Positions 1 through 7,301 of a DNA stretch of 29,092 nucleotides are shown piece after piece. Origin of the DNA: DASZBX01 sp035943635 (GTDB lineage Bacteria; Actinomycetota; Actinomycetes; Streptomycetales; Catenulisporaceae); the NCBI GenBank assembly GCA_035943635.1, contig DASZBX010000097.1, positions 1 through 29,092 of the forward strand, given 5' to 3'. Positions within the stretch are counted from its first letter, which is position 1; the number at the start of each line of letters is the position of its first letter. The position numbers and the translations under genes were made by a program. The notes beneath the pieces were generated by a model. That model was not told the DNA's origin, made no database searches, and saw only the letters and a program-made list of their open reading frames with translations.

Positions 1-2205
1 CGTCCGAAGGGCGTGCTTCTCGAGCACCGAGGCGTGGTGAACTACCTGCACTGGTGCGACGTGAACTATCCGCCGGTTGCCGCGAATGGTGTCGGTTCGC
101 TGCTCTACTCGTCAGTGTCCTTTGATCTGACGATCACGGCGTTGTTCTTGCCGTTGATGCAGGGCCAGCAGTTGGTGATTCCCGTGCCGCACGATGGTGG
201 CACGGTGTTCGACGCGGCGGTGGAGTTCGTGGCGTCGGGCGTGCCGATCGGCTTCTTCAAGGCCACGCCCTCGCACCTGGAAGTGCTGGCGGGCCACCTG
301 GAGTCGATGGGCGCGCGGCACGCGATCTCGACGATCGTCGCCGGTGGCGAGGACCTGACGCCGAATCTGGTGGAGCGCATCCTCACCACGTCTTCGGTGA
401 AAACGGTGGTCTCCAACGAGTACGGCGCCACCGAGTGCTCGGTGGCGAACGTGATGAGCCTGACCACGGCTCCGGAACCGGGTTCGCACACCACGAGCGT
501 CGGCCTCCCGATCACCAACACGACCGCCTACGTCATGGACAAGTTCGATCGCCCGGTTCCGGTCGGTGTGGTCGGCGAGTGCCTGCTCGGCGGCATCGCG
601 GTAGCCCGGGGTTACCTGAATCGCCCCGAGCTGACCGCGGCCCGATTCGTGGACCTTGATCTCGGCGACGGCGTGACGCATCACGTCTACCGGACCGGCG
701 ACCTGGTCAAGCGTAGGACGAACGGCGAGCTGGAGTTCGTCGGCCGGATCGACGACCAGGTCAAGGTGCGCGGCTACCGGATCGAACTCGGCGAGATCGA
801 ATCCCAACTCCAAGCCCACCCGCACGTCGCAGCCGCGAGTGTGATCGTGCGGCAGGACACGCCCGGCGACAAGCGGCTCGTCGGATACGTAGTCCCGGCC
901 GACGGCAGCGGCAATGCCAGCAGCACCGACACCGGCACCGACATCACGCAGCCGACCACTGAGGACCTGCGAACGTTCCTCGCCCTGGTCCTGCCGGAGT
1001 ACATGGTGCCGTCGGTGTTCGTCACTCTCACCGCGCTCCCGCTGACCCCGAACGGCAAGGTCGATCGCAAAGCCCTGCCGGCCCCCGACCCACGCGACCG
1101 CGGCCGTCAGGACACGTACACGCCCCCGCGGACCGAACTCGAACACACCCTCTCCGCGATCTGGTCCGAGATCCTCGGCGTGACGCCGATCGGCATCCAC
1201 GACAACTTCTTCCACCTCGGCGGCCACTCGATCAGCGCCGTCCGGATGTCCTCCCGGATCAGCGCGGCCGGGCACAGCGTCCAACTCCAGCAGATCATGC
1301 GGCACAGCACCGTCGCCACACTCGCCGCAGCGATCTCCGGGCCCTGCGACGTGCCGACCAGCCTGATCGTCCGCCTCTCGACCTCGACCTCGACCTCGAC
1401 CTCGACCTCGACGTCGAATGCGAACCCGACCACGATCCCGCGCCTGTTCTGCGTGCACCCCGGCGGCGGCAGCACGCACTCCTACCGCCAGCTCGCGGAC
1501 CGCCTGGCCGGACGGTTCGACCTGCACGGCATCCAGGCCTCGGGCCTGAACCCGGGCGAGCAGCCGATCGCGAGCGTGCCGGAGATGGCCGATCGCTACT
1601 GGCGGGAGATCCGCGCCGTCCAGCCGGACGGGCCGTACCTGCTGTTCGGCTGGTCCACCGGCGGGGTCGTCGCGCACGCCATGGGCGCGCTGCGCCCGGA
1701 CGAGGTCGCCCAGGTGTACCTGCTCGAACCCGCGGTCACCGGCCCGGCCCGGCGCCCGGTGTTCGACCACTACGCCGGCGTCTACCGCCGCGTCTCCGAA
1801 CTCTGGGACCGCGGCCAGCGGGAGACCGGCGCGAGCCGCGCGGCGATCGAGGCCGAGCTGCGCCGGATGGCCCCGGCGATGAACATCGAGACCGACGCCG
1901 TCACGCTCGACCAGTGGCTGCCCTACGACGTCCTCGGCGCCGAAGTCCGCGCCCTGGCCGCCGACCGGCCCGCCCCCTCCCGGGCCGGCGCCACCCTCTT
2001 CGTCAGCGCGACGGTCCGCGACGGCTCCGGCGACGAGGTGCCACACGCCGAATACCTCGCCCACTGGGACCGGCTCTACCCGGCCGGACTCGAGATCCTG
2101 GACCTGCCGGGCCAGCACCTGCAGATGGTCAAGGGCGCCGCCCAACTCGACGCCCTGGCCGAACTCCTGACCACCCACCGGGAACGCCGCCCCGCGCTCA
2201 CCTGA
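1..2205 (+). CDS. Nonribosomal peptide synthetase, terminal module (A-PCP-TE), 5' truncated by window edge
   Basis: The reading frame is open from base 1, and the window starts inside adenylation core motif A3 (RPKGV). Further A-domain motifs follow in order: A5 (NEYGATE, residues 139-145), A7 (YRTGDL), A8 (GRIDDQVKVRGYRIELGEIE), A9 (LPEYMVPS) and A10 (NGKVDRKALP, Lys353). Next come a carrier domain (GGHSIS, phosphopantetheine Ser410) and a C-terminal type I thioesterase (GWSTGG, Ser552; His706). Ending in a TE marks this as the last module, which releases the finished peptide. Reading the ten specificity positions against GrsA gives D42, L43, T46, K87, V113, G115, E140, V148, A149, K353, that is DLTKVGEVAK. 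This is close to the known asparagine code DLTKLGEVGK, so Asn or a substituted Asn is the inferred substrate. The condensation domain, if present, lies outside the window. A terminator-like hairpin follows the stop. Confidence 0.95.
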   Translation, partial: RPKGVLLEHRGVVNYLHWCDVNYPPVAANGVGSLLYSSVSFDLTITALFLPLMQGQQLVIPVPHDGGTVFDAAVEFVASGVPIGFFKATPSHLEVLAGHLESMGARHAISTIVAGGEDLTPNLVERILTTSSVKTVVSNEYGATECSVANVMSLTTAPEPGSHTTSVGLPITNTTAYVMDKFDRPVPVGVVGECLLGGIAVARGYLNRPELTAARFVDLDLGDGVTHHVYRTGDLVKRRTNGELEFVGRIDDQVKVRGYRIELGEIESQLQAHPHVAAASVIVRQDTPGDKRLVGYVVPADGSGNASSTDTGTDITQPTTEDLRTFLALVLPEYMVPSVFVTLTALPLTPNGKVDRKALPAPDPRDRGRQDTYTPPRTELEHTLSAIWSEILGVTPIGIHDNFFHLGGHSISAVRMSSRISAAGHSVQLQQIMRHSTVATLAAAISGPCDVPTSLIVRLSTSTSTSTSTSTSNANPTTIPRLFCVHPGGGSTHSYRQLADRLAGRFDLHGIQASGLNPGEQPIASVPEMADRYWREIRAVQPDGPYLLFGWSTGGVVAHAMGALRPDEVAQVYLLEPAVTGPARRPVFDHYAGVYRRVSELWDRGQRETGASRAAIEAELRRMAPAMNIETDAVTLDQWLPYDVLGAEVRALAADRPAPSRAGATLFVSATVRDGSGDEVPHAEYLAHWDRLYPAGLEILDLPGQHLQMVKGAAQLDALAELLTTHRERRPALT
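1378..1416 (+). repeat. Hexanucleotide microsatellite encoding a Ser-Thr linker
   Basis: About six tandem copies of a 6-base unit (tcgacc, read as Ser-Thr) sit in frame between the carrier domain and the thioesterase of the NRPS. They give an alternating Ser-Thr stretch that presumably acts as a flexible linker. Near-perfect copies suggest recent slippage. Confidence 0.85.
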
Positions 2206-2215
2206 GCACCCGGCA

Positions 2216-2260
2216 AGCCGGTCGGTCGTCCAGTCGAACGCATCGACTGGACGACCGGCT
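2216..2260 (+). terminator. Stem-loop after NRPS stop codon
   Basis: A perfect 14-bp stem (2224-2237 with 2243-2256) closes a 5-base loop. The helix continues with agcc/ggct beyond a 4-base bulge. It begins 11 bases after the NRPS stop. There is no strong T-tract, as is common for actinomycete terminators. Confidence 0.7.
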
Positions 2261-2295
2261 TCGTCGTCCTTGCCTGCGCGGGACGTGGATCTCCT

Positions 2296-2667
2296 ATGCT
2301 GCTGCACCCGACCAAGTCCCGCGAGGTGGTGCTCGCCAGCGACCAGGTCGCGACCGCCGTCGTCGACTTCCACGGCCGGCTCGGGATCGAGGGCGATCGG
2401 CAGTCACTGTCGGCGCGCCGCTGGGTGGACGCGGCCACGGAAGTACGGGACATGGCGCCGGAGACCGGGGCGGATGGCGTCGACGCCGCCCGGCAGTTCG
2501 GCAACGAGACCCTGGACCGGGCCAAATCGGTGACGGGCAAACTCTCCAGCGGCATCACCGAGCGGGCGCTGCGCTGGTGGGCGGACGACGAGGAACGCGA
2601 CAATGGCAAGGGCGACGGGCCCGACAGCAGCAAGACGGAGGAACTCGGCAGCGGGACAACGGACTGA
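2296..2667 (+). CDS. Hypothetical small hydrophilic protein (123 aa)
   Basis: The ORF shows the strong G/C third-position bias of real genes here through about codon 100, so it is probably translated, but I recognise no family. The protein is highly charged, without signal peptide or membrane segment. It is probably mostly helical and ends in a Ser/Gly/Asp-rich disordered tail. It lies alone between the NRPS terminator and the convergent diaminopropionate operon. No clear Shine-Dalgarno precedes the ATG. There is no evidence linking it to peptide biosynthesis other than position. Confidence 0.55.
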   Translation: MLLHPTKSREVVLASDQVATAVVDFHGRLGIEGDRQSLSARRWVDAATEVRDMAPETGADGVDAARQFGNETLDRAKSVTGKLSSGITERALRWWADDEERDNGKGDGPDSSKTEELGSGTTD

Positions 2668-2762
2668 TCGGCAGCCCGAAGCCGCCCGGCCCGGCCACAA
2701 CACCGGCCAGGCCATGACACCGGCCCGGCCACGGCACAAACCACGACACCAGACATGACAAA

Positions 2763-2787
2763 GGGCCGGGGAAACCACTCCCGGCCC
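2763..2787 (-). terminator. Rho-independent terminator of the diaminopropionate operon
   Basis: An 8-bp GC stem, GGGCCGGG (2763-2770) with CCCGGCCC (2780-2787), has a 9-base loop. Read on the minus strand it is followed by TTTGT, and it lies about 46 bases beyond the stop of the SbnB-like gene. It therefore fits an intrinsic terminator for the leftward operon. Confidence 0.75.
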
Positions 2788-2833
2788 ATCATCGAGTGTC
2801 CTCAAGCACCTCAATCCCCACCCCCTCCTCTCG

Positions 2834-3895
2834 TCACCACCTGGCCACATCCGGGAAGAACCCGGGAATCGACGTCGCCCGCCCCTGCGCGACCGCGACA
2901 CGGTGAACATGCGCACCCAGAGCCAGATCCAGCACCCCCAACCCGAACGGCGAAAAAACCGTAGTCCGGTTCGGATCCGCCTTCACCGCGCCGTTGAGCA
3001 CATCCGCCAGCGTCCCGTCCAAAAAGTTCCGATGTCCGTACTCGATCTCAGTCAGCTGCGGAGAAGTGCCCGCGGTCATGCAGTGCTCGACATCATCGAG
3101 AATGTTCTGACACCGGATCATCACCGTCGGATGCACATCGCGCAGAGACAGATTCAGGATCAGCTGCTCCGGCCGCAGCGTCTGTTCCTGGCACAACCAC
3201 GGCGCCGGGGCGGTGGTGGCCAGGATCACCAACTCGGCGGCGGCCATGGCCTCGTCGACGTCCTCGGCCACGCTCGCGGCCCAGCCATGCCGCTCGCCGA
3301 GGTACCCGGCGAACTTGGCCGCGTACCCGTCGACGTGGTCGTACACCATGGCCTCCTCGACCGCCAGGCCGCGGGCGGCCAGGAAGTCGCTGACGGTCCG
3401 GCCGATCACGCCCGCGCCGACGAACAGCACCCGGCGCGGCTCCGGGGACGGCGCCAGCGCCTCGACCGCCAGGGCCGCGGAAGCCGCGGTGCGGGCCGCG
3501 CTGATCCGGGACGCCTCCAGGCACGCGAACGGGTACCCGGTCTCCGCGTCGTTCAGGATCAGCACCGCCGAGGCGCGTTGGAGATTGCGGGCGACGTTCG
3601 ACGGGTAGCTCGCGATCCACTTCAGGCCCGACACGGCCTCCGGGCCGCCCAGGTGCGCCGGCAGCGCGATGATCCGGGCGTCCGGGCGGTCCGGGAAGCG
3701 CAGGAAGTAGCTGTTCGGGTTCACCGTCCGGCCGGCGTCGTGCCATAGGTAGGTGTCCCGGACCAGGTCGACGACCGCGTCCGGGTCGGCCGCGATCACT
3801 TCGGCGGCGACCGAGCCGTCGATGACGTGGAAGCCGGCCGGTCCGGTGTCGCCGCCGGCACCGGCGGCGACGGTTCGGGTGGGCAGTGGGGCCAT
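2834..3895 (-). CDS. sbnB-like: 2,3-diaminopropionate biosynthesis dehydrogenase (SbnB family)
   Basis: This 353-aa protein of the ornithine cyclodeaminase/mu-crystallin family matches SbnB. In Staphylococcus, SbnB oxidatively cleaves N-(1-amino-1-carboxy-2-ethyl)-glutamate with NAD+ to L-2,3-diaminopropionate and 2-oxoglutarate. Visible landmarks are GLKWIASYP near residue 91, where family members carry the substrate-binding lysine, and a Rossmann nucleotide site VGAGVIG (G160, G162, G165). Length fits the family (SbnB about 336 aa). The ATG at 3895 is chosen because AAGGAAG lies about 9 bases upstream; longer open frames upstream run antiparallel into the neighbouring gene and are artefacts. 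It is the last gene of the operon, 41 bases after the SbnA-like gene, and that adjacency makes the assignment firm. Confidence 0.92.
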   Translation of the reverse strand: MAPLPTRTVAAGAGGDTGPAGFHVIDGSVAAEVIAADPDAVVDLVRDTYLWHDAGRTVNPNSYFLRFPDRPDARIIALPAHLGGPEAVSGLKWIASYPSNVARNLQRASAVLILNDAETGYPFACLEASRISAARTAASAALAVEALAPSPEPRRVLFVGAGVIGRTVSDFLAARGLAVEEAMVYDHVDGYAAKFAGYLGERHGWAASVAEDVDEAMAAAELVILATTAPAPWLCQEQTLRPEQLILNLSLRDVHPTVMIRCQNILDDVEHCMTAGTSPQLTEIEYGHRNFLDGTLADVLNGAVKADPNRTTVFSPFGLGVLDLALGAHVHRVAVAQGRATSIPGFFPDVARW

Positions 3896-3936
3896 GAGTG
3901 CGTGTCTTCCTTTCCGCAGGAGGAGCAGGGGCGGGG

Positions 3937-4962
3937 TCAGACGGCGACCCGGGCCGCGGACGGCCGCGGGACGAGCGCCGGGACGGGGGCGAACGGGTCG
4001 AGGGTGAGCGGGCCGTCCTGCGCGCCGGTGATCCGCTCGGCCACCCACGCGTCGTCGTAGATCGTGCGCAGGTAGCGTTCGCCCAGGTCGGGGGAGATGG
4101 CCGCGATCCGGCTGCCGGCCGCGAAACCCGGGCCGTAGCCCAGGACCGCGGCCAGCACCGACCCGGTCGAGCCGCCGACCAGCAGGCCGTGCTCGCGGGC
4201 GGTCCGCCGGCAGGCCCGGACCGCCTCCAGCTCGGGCACCAGCAGGATCTCGTCGGCCAGTTCCGGCCGCAGCAGCTCGGGCCGGCGGCTGGCGCCCAGG
4301 CCCGGGATGCTGCGCGGGCCCGGCGGGGTGCCGAAGATCACCGAGCCGGCCGAGTCCACCGCGACGATCCGGGTGGCCGGGGAGTGCTCGCGCAGGTACT
4401 GCGCGCAGCCGACGAAGGTGCCGGACGAGCCGGTGCCGACGAACAGGTAGTCCACCTGCCCGAGCTCCTTCAGGATGCTGCGGGCGGTGCGTTCGTAGTG
4501 CGCCCGCGGGTTCGCCGGGTTCGCATACTGATTGAGCCACACCGTCCCCGGCTGGGACGCCAGTCGTGTCTTGATATACGAGATCCGGGATTCCAGGTAG
4601 CCGCCGTTCGCGTCCTTCCAGTCGACCACCACCACCTCCGCGCCCAGCGCGCGCATCTGGTCCGAGCTGGACGTCGCGGTGTTCGGGTCCACCACGCAGG
4701 TGAACCGGTAGCCCTTGGCTGCGCAGATCGAGGCCAGGGCCAGGCCCAGGTTGCCGGAGGAGGACTCGATGATCCGGCTGCCCGGGCCGAGCAGCCCGCG
4801 CCGCTCGGCGTCCTCGACCAGGCTCACGGCCGTCTTGAGCTTCACCGAGCCGGTCGGGTTCAGGCCCTCCAGCTTCAGGAAGACCTCGCAGCCGGGCCGC
4901 AGCCCGGGCAGGCTCAGGAACACGTCGTCGGTGATGATCTCGTACGGCTGGCGGTAGATCAC
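3937..4962 (-). CDS. sbnA-like: N-(2-amino-2-carboxyethyl)-L-glutamate synthase (SbnA family, PLP)
   Basis: This 341-aa PLP enzyme of the cysteine synthase fold is the SbnA type. The family joins O-phospho-L-serine and L-glutamate into ACEGA, which SbnB then cleaves to diaminopropionate. Seen in the sequence are NPTGSVKLK with the expected Schiff-base Lys41, the substrate loop ESSSGNLG, and the PLP-phosphate loop GTGSSGT. The NPTGSVKLK form (rather than SVKDR of cysteine synthase) is the SbnA signature. The GTG at 4962 overlaps the upstream stop as GTGA and has GGGAGG a few bases before it, so translation is coupled. The pair supplies diaminopropionate, presumably for the NRPS. Confidence 0.93.
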   Translation of the reverse strand: MIYRQPYEIITDDVFLSLPGLRPGCEVFLKLEGLNPTGSVKLKTAVSLVEDAERRGLLGPGSRIIESSSGNLGLALASICAAKGYRFTCVVDPNTATSSSDQMRALGAEVVVVDWKDANGGYLESRISYIKTRLASQPGTVWLNQYANPANPRAHYERTARSILKELGQVDYLFVGTGSSGTFVGCAQYLREHSPATRIVAVDSAGSVIFGTPPGPRSIPGLGASRRPELLRPELADEILLVPELEAVRACRRTAREHGLLVGGSTGSVLAAVLGYGPGFAAGSRIAAISPDLGERYLRTIYDDAWVAERITGAQDGPLTLDPFAPVPALVPRPSAARVAV

Positions 4963-6221
4963 CGTCCCTCCCAGAGGTCCTCGCGGCCGATCTGCGCCGC
5001 GGTGTACTTGCCCAGGGCGCTGATCAGCATCCCGAGTTCCACGCCGAGCGCGGCCAGCAGCCGGTCCAGGCCCCGTTCCGGGTCCTCGTCCACGGCGATC
5101 AGCGCGGCCCGGCCCAGGCCCACCGCCGACGCGCCCAGCGCCAGCGCCTTGACCGCGCGCGGCCCGGCCCACATCCGCCCGCTGGCCAGCAGGGCCCCGG
5201 TCGCGGCCGGGTCGGTCGGCTCGGCCGCGGCGACCGCGTCCCGGGCCAGCCCGATCCGGCGCAGGCACTCGTCCAGCGGCAGGCCGACGTGGTCCAGGAA
5301 CGCGGTCGGCGCCCAGCCGGTGCCGCCCTGCGCCCCGTCCACCGCGACCGCGTCCGCCCCGGCCCGCCAGGCCACCACGGCGGCCCGGTCCACGTCCCGG
5401 CCGGGGAAGAGCTTGACCCAGCGCCGGGCCCGCGGATAGTTGTTGCGCATCAGGCGGATCTGCTGGCGGAAGATCTCCTCGGTGAACGTGCCCGGGCAGG
5501 ACGCGCGCAGCACCGGTCCGTGCTCGGCCAGTCGCTCGATCGCGTACTGCCCGTCCAGGCCGGCCGCGGTCTCGTCGTCGATCACGGTCAGCCCGCCGAG
5601 CCCGGGTTTGGCGCCCTGGCCCACCTTCAGCTCGAAGGCCAGCCGTCCGGTGGCCAGCAGCCCGCCGACCGCCTGGTCGCTGTAGACCTGGTTCCACACC
5701 TCGTGGTTGGCGTCCTCGGTGCTCTGCTGCACGCAGATCCCGCCGAGCCCGTCCGGCAGGTCTTCGAGGTACGCGTGGATCCGCTCCAGCAGGCCCTTGC
5801 GGTGGTCGTCGCCGGTGGCCCGGAAGCCGTTCATCGGCGCGACGTTCTCCCCGATCACCATCGGGATGCCCAGCCGCCCGGCCTGCCGGCTCAGCGCCAC
5901 GCTGGCGCTGGCCACCCGGGTCGAGCCCAGGGCGGACAGGTACACCGGCAGCGGCGCCTTCATCCCGCCGAAGGCCGAACCGAGGTCCACGTCGCCGTAC
6001 AGCGGCTCGCGGCCCAGGTCGATCAGCTTGGCCAGCCGGCCGGGCATGAACACCGGCGGGGCCAGGCGCAGCAGGTCGATCGCGTCGCCGGTGAAGTGCG
6101 GGTCCGCGCCGTAGACCTTGGTGCCGTACTCGTCCAGCGGCGGGAACAGGGCCGCCGCGCCGTCCCGGGCCCGGCGGCGCACCGCCTGCTCGGGGAAACC
6201 GGGTGCAGTCAGGAACGTCAC
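4959..6221 (-). CDS. Stand-alone glutamate synthase FMN-domain protein
   Basis: The 420-aa protein matches the FMN-binding central domain of glutamate synthase (Glu_synthase family). Visible motifs are ELKVGQGAKPGLGG and VDGAQGGTG, and the phosphate-binding end of the barrel is GASAVGLGRA. The amidotransferase and GXGXG domains are absent. The cysteine-rich stretch that carries the 3Fe-4S cluster right after the FMN site in classical GltB is also absent. The gene overlaps its neighbours by GTGA on both sides, so it is made with the AsnRS-like and SbnA-like proteins. Because SbnA and glutamate mutase consume glutamate and SbnB releases 2-oxoglutarate, glutamate recycling is a reasonable guess. 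An FMN oxidoreductase acting on an imino or amino acid is equally possible. Confidence 0.82.
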   Translation of the reverse strand: MTFLTAPGFPEQAVRRRARDGAAALFPPLDEYGTKVYGADPHFTGDAIDLLRLAPPVFMPGRLAKLIDLGREPLYGDVDLGSAFGGMKAPLPVYLSALGSTRVASASVALSRQAGRLGIPMVIGENVAPMNGFRATGDDHRKGLLERIHAYLEDLPDGLGGICVQQSTEDANHEVWNQVYSDQAVGGLLATGRLAFELKVGQGAKPGLGGLTVIDDETAAGLDGQYAIERLAEHGPVLRASCPGTFTEEIFRQQIRLMRNNYPRARRWVKLFPGRDVDRAAVVAWRAGADAVAVDGAQGGTGWAPTAFLDHVGLPLDECLRRIGLARDAVAAAEPTDPAATGALLASGRMWAGPRAVKALALGASAVGLGRAALIAVDEDPERGLDRLLAALGVELGMLISALGKYTAAQIGREDLWEGR

Positions 6222-7240
6222 GGCGAGACCACCCCCGCGAGCTTCGGGAAGGCGGTGGCCTGCCACACCGAGTCCAGCCCGGCCACCCAGCGGGTCAGCC
6301 GCTCCAGCCCGATCCCGAACCCGGCGCTGTCGGGGATCCCGGCCCGCACGATCTCCAGGTACCAGGCGTACTTGCCCGGGTTCTCCCCGGTCTCCCGCAT
6401 CCGGGTGACGATGGCGGCGTACTCGAACTCGCGCTCGCTGCCGCTGCACAGCTCCCCGCAGCCGTCCGGGGCGATCAGGTCGAAGTTCAGCAGCGTGCCG
6501 GGCACGGCCGGGTCCTCCCGGTCGTAGAAGCCGCGCGAGCCCTTGGGGTAGCCGACCACGAAGAACGGCGCGTGCGCGTCCCGGGAGATCAGCTCCTCGG
6601 CCGGCCACTCGATCTCGGTGCCCGCGGCCTGCGGGTAGCCCTTGGCCCGCAGCCGGGCCACCACCTCGGCGTGCGGGACCCGCTCGAACGGCGCGGCGAC
6701 GTACCGGGCCAGCGCGCCGGTGTCCCGGCCGAGCAGCTCCAGCTCGGCCGCGCACTCGGCCAGGGTGCGGCCCACGGCGTGCCGGACCAGGCCCTCGACC
6801 AGCGCCATCGCGCCGTCCCGGTCGACCCCGGCGAACTCGGCGTCGATCTGCCGGAACTCGGACAGGTGCCGCCGGGTGGAACTGGTCTCGATCGGCTCCA
6901 GGCGCACGTTCGGCGCGATCAGGAACAAGCGGTCGAAGGTCAGCAGCGAGGCCTGCTTGTACAGGATGGCGCTGGTCATCAGCTTGTAGCGGTGGCCGTA
7001 GTAGTCCACGTCCACCTGCTTGGCGCCGCGCGAACCCGGGTCGGTGACCGGGCCGATCACCGGGTGCAGCATCTCCTCGGCGCCGCCGGCCCGCAGGAAC
7101 TCCCGGGCCCCGGCGACCAGCGACTGCTGGATCCGCAGGGTCGCGCGGGTGCGCGGATCGGCCAGGTGCAGCCGCGGGACGGGCAGGACGTCCACGTCCA
7201 CGTCGAGGGCGGTGAGCGGAGGGTCGAGCTGAGTCGTCAT
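6218..7240 (-). CDS. AsnRS/AspRS-like class II synthetase catalytic domain (possible asparagine-synthetase-type ligase)
   Basis: The 340-aa protein is a class II aminoacyl-tRNA synthetase core of the Asp/Asn type with no OB-fold anticodon-binding domain. Motif 2 is visible as VRLEPIETSSTRRHLSEF followed by QIDAE, and motif 3 as GFGIGLERL with the ATP-binding arginine. It should therefore still activate an amino acid with ATP. The closest functional model I know is the archaeal asparagine synthetase that derives from AsnRS, which amidates aspartate without tRNA. In this operon, directly after the glutamate mutase genes, it may amidate 3-methylaspartate to 3-methylasparagine. That substrate is inference. 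ATG at 7240 has AAGGA six bases upstream, and its stop overlaps the next start (GTGA). Confidence 0.8.
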   Translation of the reverse strand: MTTQLDPPLTALDVDVDVLPVPRLHLADPRTRATLRIQQSLVAGAREFLRAGGAEEMLHPVIGPVTDPGSRGAKQVDVDYYGHRYKLMTSAILYKQASLLTFDRLFLIAPNVRLEPIETSSTRRHLSEFRQIDAEFAGVDRDGAMALVEGLVRHAVGRTLAECAAELELLGRDTGALARYVAAPFERVPHAEVVARLRAKGYPQAAGTEIEWPAEELISRDAHAPFFVVGYPKGSRGFYDREDPAVPGTLLNFDLIAPDGCGELCSGSEREFEYAAIVTRMRETGENPGKYAWYLEIVRAGIPDSAGFGIGLERLTRWVAGLDSVWQATAFPKLAGVVSP

Positions 7241-7301
7241 GACGGTTCCTTGGTTCCGAAGGCGGGTGGGTCCGGGGGAGGGGGACGGCCGGCGGCCGGG
7301 G

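Noticed and set aside
1378..1416. CRISPR-like or direct-repeat array
   Set aside because: The repeats are a 6-bp in-frame coding microsatellite without spacers.
112..2373. Long minus-strand open frame (753 codons) opposite the NRPS
   Set aside because: It is an antisense shadow caused by GC-rich codon use; the plus frame has all NRPS motifs and the minus translation is repetitive Arg/Gly/Val-rich with no family features.
2690..2760. Short accggcc-type direct repeats between the small ORF and the operon terminator
   Set aside because: Low-complexity GC-rich sequence; units are irregular and do not form a convincing element.
3896..5697. N-terminal extensions that would make the SbnB- and SbnA-like proteins 568-586 aa
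   Set aside because: The extra residues are Arg/Gly/Ala-rich readings through upstream genes in the wrong frame; true starts have ribosome sites and match family lengths.
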